Source of the DNA: Marsupella aquatica
Lineage: Eukaryota; Marchantiophyta
NCBI GenBank assembly: GCA_973895155.1
Contig: OZ316894.1
Span: forward strand, 7,192,001-7,256,000
Length of the DNA: 64,000 nt
Direction: 5' to 3'
In this document: positions 32,060 through 42,842 of the stretch, in pieces
Numbering within the stretch: the stretch's first letter is position 1
Layout of the letters: the number at the start of each line of letters is the position of its first letter
Made by a program: the position numbers and the translations under genes
Notes under the pieces: generated by a model
The model's database searches: none
What the model saw: the letters and a program-made list of their open reading frames with translations, nothing else
What the model was told of the DNA's origin: nothing

Positions 32060-32879
32060 GCTGAAGATTGAAGGCATGATACAATTTCTTGAGCAGAGGC
32101 CACAGTATTTCTGGAAAGAATGTATCATCCGTGGAGTGATGCAAAAATGAGGAAGGAAACAACCCACAATTCTCTGGATTTGCAAACGCCTTCATTGGAG
32201 TGTCATCAAGAAGGAGTGTATTAGTTTCATCGTATAATCCACCATAACGTTTCCAAACAACCCTCAAATCCTTCAAATGAATATTTGCCTTTCCATCGGT
32301 AATGTCAGGCCTCTGGATTCCAGTATTGAATGTATCTTCTTGTGTGAGAATAAACTTGAATTGCTCTTGCTCTTCTTGACTGAAGATCAAATGAATCATT
32401 TCATCCATCCTGGGTTTCCTTGCACAAGTCCAAATGGCAACATCAAATAACAAAAAAGCTGCGATAAAGAACTCGTGAAGATGGGGTCGCTCAACATACA
32501 TAAAGTTAAACCATCCATGTCTCCCTCAGTGGACACCCTTGACACTTGTCGCACTACGGCGCAGTCCGGAACTTGGCGTTTTGACAGAATCCCAACACAT
32601 TTTGTTGAGGTCAAGAATCAATAGCTTCCGTCTGATCGGACCGTGAAGTGGAGGCAAGGGTCCTGCAAAGAAGGAACACCAATGTTAGAATTGTGGGAGA
32701 TAAAACAGAGGAATGCTGGAGACGATCTCGAGCATCACAAGTGAATGAACAACAGTCAACATCATACCTATTGTTGGTTGAAGGTCAGTAGTTGAAGAAA
32801 TCTCAGGACATCTTTGGGGATTATTGTCGACGCACTCCACAACTGATAAGGGTCCGCCTATTTTTGTGAAGGTAGACAT
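32060..32879 (-). pseudogene. Y2: FCP1/NIF-like HAD phosphatase, cut by CACTA#3
   Basis: Exon 1 (32879 to about 32768) starts MSTFTKIGGPL and ends at a GTATGATG donor. Exon 2 begins after ...TTTGCAG near 32664. Motifs are KLLILDLNKMCWDS, YVERPHLHEFF, FDVAIWTCARKPRMDEMI, KDLRVVWKRYGGLYDETNTLLLDDTPMKAFANP and GLFPSSF. It aligns with Y1 until HAFNLQ, where the CACTA end replaces the C-terminus. A short frame break occurs between the first motif and YVERPH (about 32515-32580). It lies about 60 bp 3' of the X2 stop, on the same strand, as in the X1-Y1 pair. Confidence 0.75.
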
Positions 32880-32933
32880 AATAATTTAGACGGCTGAATT
32901 GCAGGACTGTTCAAACTAACTTGGGTTTCAACC

Positions 32934-33540
32934 TCACGTGCTGAAAGACCCAAATTCATCTAGAAGGTTATCTCCTAGTTGGTTTTGGATGTCCAAATTT
33001 ATCCCTCCGGGAAGGGTCTCAACAAGAGCTGGCTTAGACCAAACTAGCACTAATTTGAGCTTATCCTTCCTATACTTTCTAGATCAAATAATCTTCTCAG
33101 ACTGCTCTATACTAACTTGTTGACCTTTTGACGGTCCATCAGTCCAAACATAATGAGTAGCACTTGCTTTGAGTGATTTGTAACCAGTTCTACCGATTTC
33201 AGTCCCCGGTTTGCTAACAAAAGGGAGAATTACGGGGCTTCCAGTAGAAGAATCTGTGAAAACAAGCTTATTCTCTGAAGCGCAAAACATTTGGTCCAAG
33301 GGAGAGGACGATGCACCTGCCTCGTCCTGAGGGGGAGTATGGCAGCGACTAGCTTTCTTAGTAGAGAGAATCTCATCCAGTTGAGGAGGGCTTGGAATTG
33401 GTTGGCTAACTGCGTCTTGCAAGGTGGATTCCCAGCCAACATCCAAGGTTGAAGACTGTTGTTCACGTTGTGCGTCCCCAAGTGTCAAGCGGTTGACATT
33501 GGGTCTTGACACCAAAGCTGTCACTATTGGGTGCCAAAAC
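32934..33540 (-). pseudogene. X2, C-terminal half
   Basis: It matches the X1 tail: acidic/Pro-Gln region, QMFCASENKLVFTDSSTGSPVILPF (X1: TLFSASDDKLVFVHSHSGSPIVLPL), THYVWTDGPSKGQQVSIEQ, then ..VWSKPALVE..LDIQNQLGDNLLDEFGS-stop at 32934. X1 ends the same way (..QQELGADMIIDEYGS..). One in-frame TGA at 33084. Upstream it is cut at about 33540. The missing N-terminal half is complementary to 58127-60163. Confidence 0.7.
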
Positions 33541-33750
33541 TATCTCCTTGTACCTGAGGATCACGGAGGGATGTTGTGAAGGCTGGTATACACCGGTTTA
33601 TCCCCTTAACGTTAGACTATCATAGCAAGACTCTGTCACACATCACCCAAGCTCAATCCCAAAGGACTAAGGTTGGGAATCAGCTCTTGCACTCATGATA
33701 GTTCTGGTGAGAAGGGGTCTTCATGTCGGGCCCGTACACACAGGGCCTAG
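33541..33750. repeat. left piece of an LTR-like sequence split by CACTA#1
   Basis: Together with 55977 onward it resembles the U5 side of the A/B-family LTRs: CCCAAGCTCAATCCC here, then TAGGTATGTTT..ATTCCGCCGCCGGAATG at 56018-56046. The exact LTR start is unclear; TGTACCTGAGG at 33554 is one candidate. TSD TAG of CACTA#1 is at 33748-33750. Confidence 0.4.
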
Positions 33751-34230
33751 CACTAGTACATTTTAGGGCCATTTACCGATATTTACACCATCGGACGCCT
33801 TCGGGAAAATGCGACGCCATTTTTGAGGTTTCCGATTCTAACTGCATCGCTCCGTCTGATACTCCCAGAATCGGATATGGACCATCGGACCTGTTTCAGA
33901 CCACCCGATACCAATACTATCGGACATTGCATATCTCCTGCAATCGGATACATTAGGTGTCCGATGTCACAAGAGCCGGAAGAAGCCTCTCCTTGCACTA
34001 GGTGAAGATCTATCGTCCGACAGTTGTCCGTATGAACTTGCAAGGGATATTGCGTTAAAATTCCCATTGGGCATTGCGATGGTGGAATAAACGGATGTTC
34101 CGATAGTTTTGGTATGGGAATTTGACATATAATTGGTATCGGAACATACGAAACGGAGGGATTCGGAAGCAATGGAGGGGTGCGATAGGAGAAGTATCGG
34201 AAGATTACTCGGGAAAGACCTAGCTTCATT
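33751..34230. promoter_or_regulatory. left terminus and subterminal repeats of CACTA#1
   Basis: TIR followed by more than a dozen ATCGGA/TCCGAT-type hexamers in both orientations, for example ACCATCGGACG, AATCGGATATGG and GTATCGGAAG. In En/Spm such repeats bind TnpA. Confidence 0.8.
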
Positions 34231-34729
34231 GCAACATTTGGTTTCTTGTGGGGATTTTTTCTGTTGGGGTTGAGGGTGGTTCTTGGGGGAATTTATGCAA
34301 TACAACATAGAGGGATTTGTTGAAGATGTTGAAGAGGTTATTTGAAAGACAATGCCAATAGAAGTAATTAACACAAGAAGGATATATGGCCACAAAGGGT
34401 ACTCAAACTCCAAAAGGGAAACATACCCCAAAATGTACAAGAGTGATCCAAGTACTAGGATCACAAAAGTAAGCACATCCAACTCCTAATCTCGTCTAAG
34501 TCTAAGGCTACACAGTATGTCTCTATCTATCTAAGCTAGTCTAAGTCAAAATGGAGCATGTCGTCCCTTCCTCTTTTTGGAACGAGTCCCAGGTGGTGGG
34601 GGTACAATACTAGTCTGGGCAGGAGCCTGGGTGAATGGGGACTCGTCCATGGTGACTTGGTCCACAACATCTGGCCCCTGTGTAGAGGTCATAGGAGGCA
34701 CTGGACCCATGGGCCCTAAGCGTTACTAA

Positions 34730-35400
34730 TACAGGGAGGACGTGCGAACATCGCAAGGGTATTTTTAATGTAATGCAAACTAATTTTTATAATAGTTTTT
34801 AAAGTAGGCAACATCCTTGTATATATTCAGCATAATATTAGTAATAAGGCTCTTATCAAATACATGTCACATTAATCTTATGCAAGGGTACCCAAAATGC
34901 CAAGTACACGCGTCACTATATGGTTGGCACACATGTCATCACTTCACTTGCACACATGTTCATATAGTAAATCAGACATTTAATTATTTGTCGTCATAAG
35001 GCAAGTTTGGTTTCGTGGGCTTTAGGAACACTGAGAGGATAGTGCAGCCATGCTTGTCTGTATACTACAGGAAGAACTATAATTCTCTGGTACTAATTTT
35101 GTTTAACTATATAAAATATGTACCCTAAACAAAGGGCGTAACATACAAGTCCCCTATGCAAAATAAAGTCTTATCTATTTCAGTATGATATTTGCAATTT
35201 TAAAAATTCAAGGATGTTTTCAATTCCTTGAAAAACTATATTATAATTTATAAAAGGATAAAATTTAATAGGAAAAGTTAATATTTTTACATTAACAAGG
35301 GGATTTTTTTTGTGAACAAAAATATTAAGAAGGGGTACATGGGGGTGTCTGTTCTCAGGGGGGTTCACTTTATATAGTAAGAGTGAGGGCCCAGGGCACT
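34730..35400. other. AT-rich intron or intergenic stretch in CACTA#1
   Basis: High A+T, stops in all frames, no repeat structure. By position it is an intron of the minus-strand TnpA-like gene, between the last exon and the repeat-rich exon. Confidence 0.4.
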
Positions 35401-35409
35401 GGACCCACG

Positions 35410-35940
35410 CCACCACCACCACCACCACCACCACCATGTGACGCTAGGGAGTCATGGGAAGGTCCGCTCCCCCCACTTGCATGGCAAGTATGAAAGGAAG
35501 CTGCACCACCCCCACTAGCCCCGTTGCCAACGGACTGCCGTGATGTACCACCCCCGCTCCCTCCTGAATGGCCAAGGGCAATATGAGCACCCCCAGTCTG
35601 GGCTGAAGGGTGAGAGACACCAACTCCACCGGCTGTACTCCCTCCTAACTGGCCAGGGGCAGGTCGACGACCCCCAGTGCGGCCTGAGTGGTGAGAGACA
35701 ACACCGACACTACCTCTACTCCCTCTACTCCCTCCTGACTGACCCTGAGCACTAACATCGCCCCCAATGTGGCCTGAGTGGTGAGACACACCACCGACAC
35801 TAGCTCTACTCCCTCCTGACTGACCAGGAGCAGTAACATCGCCCCCAATGTGGCGTGAGTGGGGAGAGACACCAGCAACACCACCACTCCCTCCTGACTA
35901 GCCAGGGGCCCTAACACCACCCCTTGTCAAGCCTGAGTGA
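35410..35940 (-). repeat. tandem coding repeat, ~85-bp units
   Basis: Five or six diverged units of CTCCCTCCTGACTGACC..GCCCCCAATGTGGCCTGAGTGG. They encode SGRSGGSR..GVSHHSGHIGGD-like segments on the minus strand. A (CCACCA)n run sits at 35410-35436. Confidence 0.75.
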
Positions 35941-36825
35941 CGAGAACCTCCTGAGCCACCCCCATCTGCACCAGAGTGCTGTGAGCCTCTAGAACACCCT
36001 TCCCCATGAGGCTCTAATCGGCCAGACTCACCAACAGCATGTCGCTCATCTCGCGACACATGCCGAGTGCCTCGAATATCAGCTCTGCCACTAGCCCGTG
36101 ACTGGCGTCGGGGACCCTCACCACCTGTGCCAACAGCCCGTGAGTCACGTCTGCCACTAGATCCAACCCCTATGGCTCTAGCTAGGCTGGTGAGGGGTCC
36201 CACTAGCACCACCCCTACTGGTCCTAGTATGTGTCACACGAACATCCGCTATAGGGCCACGACGGGTCGACTGAAGAGCCCTAGCACTACCCCTAACTGT
36301 ATCGGACCGGTGAGGAGGGGGTATGGCCACAATCCCCTCCTCTGGGTCCGATGACTCTGAATCAGATTCGCCGGATCCCCCACTGCTATGCCCTGAGCCC
36401 TCGTCCGCCGAGTCCTCACCCTCCGATCCCTCCTTGTCTAAGCCCTGCATATATCCAACCAACCACCCAAATTAGTATACGCTTTTTAGAAATAAATTTC
36501 AACACCCAATTAAGACATTGCATTAAAAATAATCTCCTTACTGAACCCAGCTCCTCCTTCAAGTGAATCCGAAGAGCCCGTGGTCCTTGTTTCTTAGCCA
36601 ACTCCCTCTCTTTTGGCAATATTGGTCGCCCATGCTCGCGCTCCTGCCCCCCTCAAAAAATGCACCGGCAACCAAATTAGTCCCAATTAGTGCCACCGGG
36701 TCACACCCCAATTAGATCCACACTGGATCACCCCCAACATGTTTTAAAATGGTCAATGGAACCAACCACGATAATCCACAAGGGTAACCGTCAAAAATTT
36801 TGAAAATTCAAACTGTCCGATTACT

Positions 36826-36960
36826 TTCTGATTGTTTGTCCGATAGCATCAAGGTCGGATTGGAATCGGACACGACGTCCAAAAAAGCCATAGCAGTATT
36901 TCCGACTGTCCTTCCGATTCTATTACTATCGGACCATAATCGGAAATAGGGCCCCGACAA
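36826..36960. promoter_or_regulatory. internal cluster of ATCGGA/TCCGAT motifs
   Basis: At least eight copies within 135 bp (for example TGTCCGATAGC, AATCGGACACG, CTATCGGACC). This is the same motif as at the element termini, here inside the element between two minus-strand coding blocks. It could lie in an intron or ahead of the distal block. Confidence 0.65.
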
Positions 36961-37192
36961 AAAAAGATGGAGTTATCGATCGCATGCATAGTGCGCTTGC
37001 AGGGCCCGCACGGCTTGACAATAAGAGGGGACTTTGGGCCGGGGCTCTTCAGGCAAAGAAGGGCCTCAGGTGATCAGGTGAATGGAGGGAAGAGCTTGGA
37101 GAGAGGAGGTGGAGTCTACTTACAAATTCTGCCTTGAGACGCAGCGACCCGCCCTGCCCCATTCTGTGAGTGACTACTGGCCTGTTCTCAAC

Positions 37193-38266
37193 TCAAATCA
37201 ATGCCTTTTGCATATGTGAGGGAGGGTCCCCAAGCTGAATTGACTTTGCATCCCAATGTTGCAGGTTTTGATCAGCATGGCGGGTGTCAATAGTCTCCCC
37301 TGCCTGGGCCCTCACTGCAAGGACTTCTAGCTTAGCTTGCCAGTATCTCCTTGCCTGCCAGGCTCGAACCTGCAGCTCGGTCTCAATCCAAGCTGGCCAT
37401 ACCTCCACAGGAATATCATTTGGGCACCCTCTTTGCCTGATCACCTCCTCACTGTCCTTGCACTCACCAAGGTACTTCCTTAGCTTCTCCCTGATGTGAT
37501 TCCTTCTGTCTGCAAGGGATAGACTGATTTTCTTGTTTAAGAACCTGTCATCAATGAATGAGCCATTGCAAAAACGTTCCTTCACCTGCTCACAAACTGT
37601 GAACTTCTCTTCTTCCTTTTTCTTCCCCCAGCAATCTAACACTCCAAAATGGGATCTAAGTACTTGCCCAAGCTGACTCCTGAAAAGATTATAGCTCTTG
37701 GCCCTCGGAGCTCCTCCCTCATTCAAATAAATTTTTGGCCTCTTGCTTCTCTCCTCTGCTCGCAGCTTCTCCTCCTCCGCTCTTTTCCTATCTGCAGCCC
37801 GTGCCTCTCTACATAAGGCCTTCTCTCTCTCTCGTGGTGAGAGGGCCTCCACAGGTACAATCTCCTTCTCCTCCCTTCTCTTCCTCTTCTCTTTCTCCCT
37901 AGTACGCTGCCTCTCCTCAAATGTTTTCTGAGCTTCAACAAGAACAGTGCTCCTAGAAGAGTCTAGCAATCCTTGTGTCAATGCAGCCACCTTTTGCGCA
38001 TGCTCTATGGAGAGCCCTACCTGCTTATGGAAAATTGCAGCCATGATCTCCCCAAAGTCTTCTGATGGCCCTGCTCCATCCCCAGTAGCTCCTCCAGCCC
38101 CACCTTGTCCGGCTCTTGACCCTCCATCTCCACCATCTCCTTGCCCTCCAGCTGTTCCTCCAAATCCTATTCCTGTCCCTGCTCCTGCCCCTCCCCCAGC
38201 CCCTCCATCGCTCCCCTCCATAGCCATTTGCTCTTCGCTGCCGTGAGCCACGCGCTTATTTTTCAC
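37193..38266 (-). CDS. TnpA-like DNA-binding protein, main exon (CACTA#1)
   Basis: A 357-codon frame: a Gly-rich N-terminus (residues 18-75), an Arg/Lys/Glu coiled region (about 105-190), then a conserved-looking domain: RSHFGVLDCWGKKKEEEKF, LSLADRRNHIREKLRKYLG and IPVEVWPAWIETELQVRAW. The layout recalls the Ptta/En/Spm accessory transposase family (Transposase_24). The real exon probably continues past the TGA at 37193 to a GTAAGTAG donor near 37122, so the stop may be a mutation. ATG candidates are at 38266 or a few codons later. Family assignment is tentative. Confidence 0.5.
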   Translation of the reverse strand: MKNKRVAHGSEEQMAMEGSDGGAGGGAGAGTGIGFGGTAGGQGDGGDGGSRAGQGGAGGATGDGAGPSEDFGEIMAAIFHKQVGLSIEHAQKVAALTQGLLDSSRSTVLVEAQKTFEERQRTREKEKRKRREEKEIVPVEALSPREREKALCREARAADRKRAEEEKLRAEERSKRPKIYLNEGGAPRAKSYNLFRSQLGQVLRSHFGVLDCWGKKKEEEKFTVCEQVKERFCNGSFIDDRFLNKKISLSLADRRNHIREKLRKYLGECKDSEEVIRQRGCPNDIPVEVWPAWIETELQVRAWQARRYWQAKLEVLAVRAQAGETIDTRHADQNLQHWDAKSIQLGDPPSHMQKALI

Positions 38267-38344
38267 AAAGACATGAACTCCCGACTGTTTTTTGATGCAA
38301 AGCCCGACTCAAGTGCGTTTGCACTTAGGTCGAGTGCCCTAAAA

Positions 38345-38575
38345 ATGCTTCCGACTACTCATCCGATTCTATTTACATCGCAAATTCCCATTAAAACTGT
38401 ATCGGAGATTGTATCGGATGAACATCGGACCCCTCCTGCGAAGCACTAACCTAAGGCTCTTCCGATATAGAGAACATGGTAAATGAAGTTGGTCTTTCTT
38501 TGGATGACACTACGTTGGTTCTATGTGTTGGCCAGGGGTTCTACGGATAGGGCGGACCATCGGAGCCGTGGTATC
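38345..38575 (-). promoter_or_regulatory. ATCGGA/TCCGAT motif cluster upstream of the TnpA-like gene
   Basis: About eight motif copies (for example CATCCGATTC, TATCGGAGAT, GTATCGGATG, ACATCGGACC) directly 5' of the minus-strand start at 38266. The shared motif with the termini suggests that the transposase protein binds its own promoter, as TnpA does in En/Spm. Confidence 0.65.
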
Positions 38576-38599
38576 CCGAGTCACATGCATGATTTTGGA

Positions 38600-39119
38600 G
38601 GTGGTTGGTATGTATAAGGGTTGCGGGTTATTGTTAAAGGTTACTCCAAATTTTTAGGGTGGCATTTAATTTGGAGTGCCAAATACAATTTGACCTAGCT
38701 AACCTTATGCATCTTGCATTCGGAATTTTGCAGTTCCTTTTTGCGGAGGGTTAGGTTATTGCGATTATTTTGGGTCCATTTTTGCAATGCATCATGCACA
38801 GTGAGAGCCCGCACATCTGAAAGGTATTACCACCTCTACAATGTGAGCTATATTTACTATGAAGCATTACCTATAATTACTATGAATTTATTGATATTGG
38901 TGTACCCCAATTAAGCTCAAGTGTACTTGTGCAGCAATTTCAGATTTGTCTTAGAATATAATCTACTAAAGGCCAAGATCCTAGTCGGCACTGCAAAGCG
39001 CGGGTCTCATTCAGGTATTATTGATATGAAGACATCTATATGTTTTTTTTGCCTTCATATTTATTGCATTGGTCTTACATATTTAATTCCCACAATGGCA
39101 CATAAAAGGTTATTTTTGT
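38600..39119. other. spacer between divergent CACTA#1 genes
   Basis: It separates the minus-strand TnpA-like gene from the plus-strand SET gene. AT-rich; no frame or repeat stands out. Likely holds the promoter of the plus-strand transcript. Confidence 0.4.
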
Positions 39120-40386
39120 ATGGGTGATGGACAGATGTCTTCTTCCGAGAGTTCAGAGTCGGATTCTGACTCAACCTCTTCATCTTCTGAGGGGGACATT
39201 CCTCCCCCCCCCCCTCCAAGGCTTCAATGTCCTCCTCCTCTAGGACCTATTCCATGTTGGTGTGTCCGATGTAAAGGCATGGTGGTTCGTCAAGCCTGGG
39301 AAGCCATTGAGCATATTGAGAACTATGGCAGACACGAGGGCAATTTACCAGGATATTCTACTCGCGAGGTATGCACAATTAATTGCTCTTGGAGACATTG
39401 ACATGTACAATTTGCCACATTGCACCCATACATTTATTAATTGTTGGTTTTTTTGTGATTGAATAGGTGCCTTGTAGGACCCCTCCTCCATTGGTCTCTA
39501 ATGACTTATGGGTAAATACGCTTTTGGCTGGTGCAAGAGAGTTGCTTGCATCATCATCAGCTCCCTCTCCATCTAGCCCCCCCGTGTTCAGCCAGAGAGT
39601 GTAGCAGTTCCATCTAGGGTTGGACGCACCTGAGCACGTTCCCAGAGACAACGTCGCCGTTATGAACCCTTGCCAGGCACTCATGAGATTGAGGAGCAAG
39701 TTGTAGACCGTACTCTTAGAGTGCCACCAGGAGAGGACTATGTGGAAGTGGAAGGGAGGTTGGGGTTGTCATATGTCACCGGGAAGGCATTGACAGTGTT
39801 GAAGGATTTCTTGTCTGATAGATTCAAAATACCCCCTGGCCTAACCACTGATACCCCTATCCACATATGGGGTCACCAATGGATAGTGAAGGCGTCTTCC
39901 CTTGGCCCTGACATAGGATTTGGGGTGTTTGCCTTGGAGGACATTGTGGTCCCGCCCAAGCCGTGGCCCCGAGGTTATGATGGTGAGCACCTATTTCCAT
40001 ACATTGGTCCTGTGTATACTTCAAAAGGTTGGAACATTCTATTGCGCCAACACCCATCGTGGGGTGTCTATGCATTGCAAATGGATTCTGATCCAGATGA
40101 GCTCATACGGAGGCCTTGGCATTCTCGGATGATTGATGGCGACCCTGTTCACTCCGATAATATAGCTGGGTACATCAATAGTACTCGTGGTAGAGGGAGA
40201 GGACTTAGGCCTAATTATGTAGAGTGGATTCAGATATTTGGTCCACCTAGAGAGCCTTACTATGTAAAACATATGGATGATCATGTCATGACTGTAGCCA
40301 TTACAACCATTAGGGCTGGCCAGGAGTTGTTTTGTGACTATGAGTGGGATAGGCCCAAGAAAGCATTGCTTTCTCGCCCCATGTAG
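39120..40386 (+). pseudogene. SET-domain protein encoded by CACTA#1
   Basis: Exon 1 (39120-39367, MGDGQMSSSESS, acidic/Ser, then PPPPPPRLQ and CWCVRCKG-x-VRQAWEAIEHI) ends at a GTATGCAC donor. The next exon starts after TTGAATAG near 39464. The second exon carries a SET domain: IGFGVFALEDI (GxG), YIGPVY, IDGDPVHSDNIAGYINS with PNYVEW (pseudoknot N/H region), and TTIRAGQELFCDYEW (GEEL-x-DY equivalent). A frame shift in a C-run near 39580 and a TGA (CGA-like position) at 39630 break the link between exon 1 and the SET part; the SET frame itself is open to TAG at 40384. SET enzymes methylate protein lysines. Exon 1 resembles the N-terminal Cys segment of TNP2-type proteins, so SET may be fused to the transposase transcript. 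Confidence 0.65.
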
Positions 40387-40600
40387 GGCAGACATATATG
40401 TATATATACCACCTTTTTGTTTAACATAAAATACATGATACAGGTTTTCAAACTAAATTGGTTAGTTGTGTAAGTCAATCTTTGATCAAGGTTTGAAAGT
40501 ATACTAGTAGAATGTGTAAAGAGAATTGTCTATACCTTTAAACACTTGTCTCATTGCATGTGGCCCTTCTAATATAATATGTATGTTTGTGAAATGTTAG

Positions 40601-40921
40601 AATGCATATGTTCAACCAGATATGGGGGTATTATCACCAGCAATGCGGCAACACCTTGTTGAGGCCATGGGTGATTGGCGTAGGGCTCAAGCATCAGAGA
40701 ATGAAGATGCCCCTCCTGAGCATGTGTCTAATGCCACCGAAGATAGACTTGAGGAGGAGAGGGCAATGGATGATCTTATGCACCAGTTCTATGACGTGGA
40801 GGATGGTGACCATGATATGGGTGATGCATTTCATACCAATGCACATCCTCATGGTGACAATCCTTCACAAGGTTCTTCCTCTAGACAATGGGAGGAAGCT
40901 CGTGACCATGCGCAAACATGA
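40601..40921 (+). CDS. linker exon between SET and TNP2 regions
   Basis: It follows a 3' splice site (GAAATGTTAG). It encodes NAYVQPDMGVLSPAMRQHLVEAMGDWRRAQ and then an acidic/His region (DLMHQFYDVEDGDHDMGDAFH), ending near 40921. In TNP2 proteins a similar acidic segment precedes the conserved transposase core. Most likely part of the transposase gene that follows. No function of its own can be stated. Confidence 0.45.
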   Translation, partial: NAYVQPDMGVLSPAMRQHLVEAMGDWRRAQASENEDAPPEHVSNATEDRLEEERAMDDLMHQFYDVEDGDHDMGDAFHTNAHPHGDNPSQGSSSRQWEEARDHAQT

Positions 40922-42837
40922 AGTTTTGAGGGGTCACAACTATCTCGGCTCTCAGGAATAATGTTATTGTTGAACTTGCAGCAAAGACATGGAGCAAGCT
41001 AAGCAATCTCCTTCTTGATGATCTCTTCAGGACCTTGCATAGTCATATTTTGCCAGAAGGGAACTGCTTGCCTAGTTCATGGAAAGCGGAAAAAAAGGTG
41101 TTGAAATCCATAGGCCTCAAATATGAAGTCATACATGCTTGTGTGAATGGTTGTGTTCTGTTCAGGGGCGAACACAAAGATGCCACTACATGTCCTACAT
41201 GTGACCAACCGAGGTATCGAGAGGACATGCTGACTGGAAAAGTAGCACAGAAGGTCATGAGGTATTTTCCTCTTATCCCTAGATTACGGCACCAGTACCG
41301 ATGTACAGAGTTGGCTGAGTATATGGTGTGGCATTCCAAGAACCGGTCAGATATGAGTTCAGATCGGCCAACCATGCGTATGATGGTGGACTCACCTGCA
41401 AATAGGTTTGTGGAGGACCGATGGGGTGACTTCAAGACAGACCCACGTCATTTATGACTAAGTTTGGCATCAGATGGGATCAGCCCCTTTGCATTGGCCG
41501 GGAAGGCCCAACCATACTCAGTTTGGCCAGTAGTCCTTACAAATTACAACATCCCTCCATGGATGGCCATGAAGAAAGGTCATTTGCTGCTCTCAATGAT
41601 TATCCCAGGCCCCAAGCAAGTAAAAAAGATTGATGTTTACTTGGAACCATTGTTGGAGGAGCTTCAACAACTATGGAGGGGAGTGGATTGCTATGATGGT
41701 CGAGTGCTGACGGGTGGTTTACCTCATGAATTTAAATTAAAAGCCATCGTTATGTGGACCATACATGATCTTCCTGGTATGTTAAAATATACCTTCCCCA
41801 ATATTATGCATGGTTTTTTAAGGTAGATAATACACTATAGGATAATGTTATATATAAAAGTTTGCCTGGCTATTGTTTAATGTATTGATTGTGTGTGTTG
41901 TAGGGTTTGGATATATCTTTAGGTTGCAGACATCAGGATACCAAGCCTGCCCAACTTGTGGTCCTGATTTGGAGGGAGTGGCACGCCCTAAGTCTACCAC
42001 CCTACGGAAGATAGTTTACATTGGTCACACAAAGTATCTCCCCCCAGAGCATGAATGGAGCCGTGACCCATTCTTATATGACACGGATGATGGCCAACCA
42101 GACACACGCCCTCAACCAGTGCCAAGGGATCCACGCTATTGGAAGGAGGTATGGGATAGAGTGACAGACCCAGATGATCCCTTACCATTGGCCCGGTGTG
42201 GCATGACTCGTTTGTCTGCATTAATGTCAAAGCTGCCATATTGGGCTGAGATGCCAATTAACCATTTGTTTGACCCTATGCATATTGAGGGGAACGTTGG
42301 GAGGTCATTGATTCGCCATCTATATGGAGAGAAAGACAACAACTGGAGAGAGAGTTGTGAGGAGATGGGGATGCATGGTCCTCATGGTTTTTGGCCATCT
42401 ATGGATCCCCCTAATGGCCCCCTTACTATTCACCCTCCTTGGGTATTGACCAGAGGTGAGCGGATTGAGTTCCGCAATCGTATAGGGTCAATGAGGTTTC
42501 CTACGGGCTACGGGGCCAATCTGCGCAAGGCATTTGGGGGACCAGACTGTCCACGTTGGCGAGCTTTCTTGAAGACCCATGATTACCATCGTCTACTACA
42601 ACATGTCATTCCAGTGGCCATCATTGGATTGGGTAGTGAGGATCTTCATGATGCCCTATGGTCATTAGGTAAGCTCTTGAGGTGGGTGTGTCAAAAAGAG
42701 GTGAATGAGGATGAGATTGCAGCTATGGACCTGTTTGGAGTGGAGGTATTGTGCAAGTTGGAGAGGGCACTCCCTCCTTCATTCTTTGATGGCCAAGTTC
42801 ACTTCCTCCTACACCTAGTGCGTGAGGTTGGCATTGC

Positions 42838-42842
42838 AGGGC
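42838..42842. repeat. target-site duplication of the solo LTR, left copy (AGGGC)
   Basis: AGGGC also at 54445-54449. Joining the flanks around one copy restores the transposase frame, as comparison with CACTA#2 shows (AIAGPVHCRWMYW). Confidence 0.95.

Larger units (their letters stand above)
34546..36640 (-). pseudogene. distal exons of the TnpA-like gene of CACTA#1
   Basis: Exons inferred from splice signals: about 36637-36542 (REHGRPILPKERELAKKQG, donor GTAAGG), then from about 36445 (GLDKEGSEGEDSADEGSGHSS, acidic/Ser) through a Gly/Ser/His-rich repeat region (35940-35410). The last exon is 34717-34546, ending PPPPGTRSKKRKGRHAPF-stop. Several frame changes occur in the repeat region. Probably the C-terminal part of the same gene as 37193-38266. 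Function is inferred from position: the second CACTA protein that binds subterminal repeats. Confidence 0.5.

Noticed and set aside
37193-38266. Calling this frame the catalytic transposase
   Set aside because: It has no DDE-type or TNP2 landmarks. The TNP2 gene is on the other strand at 40980-42842 and 54450-55471.
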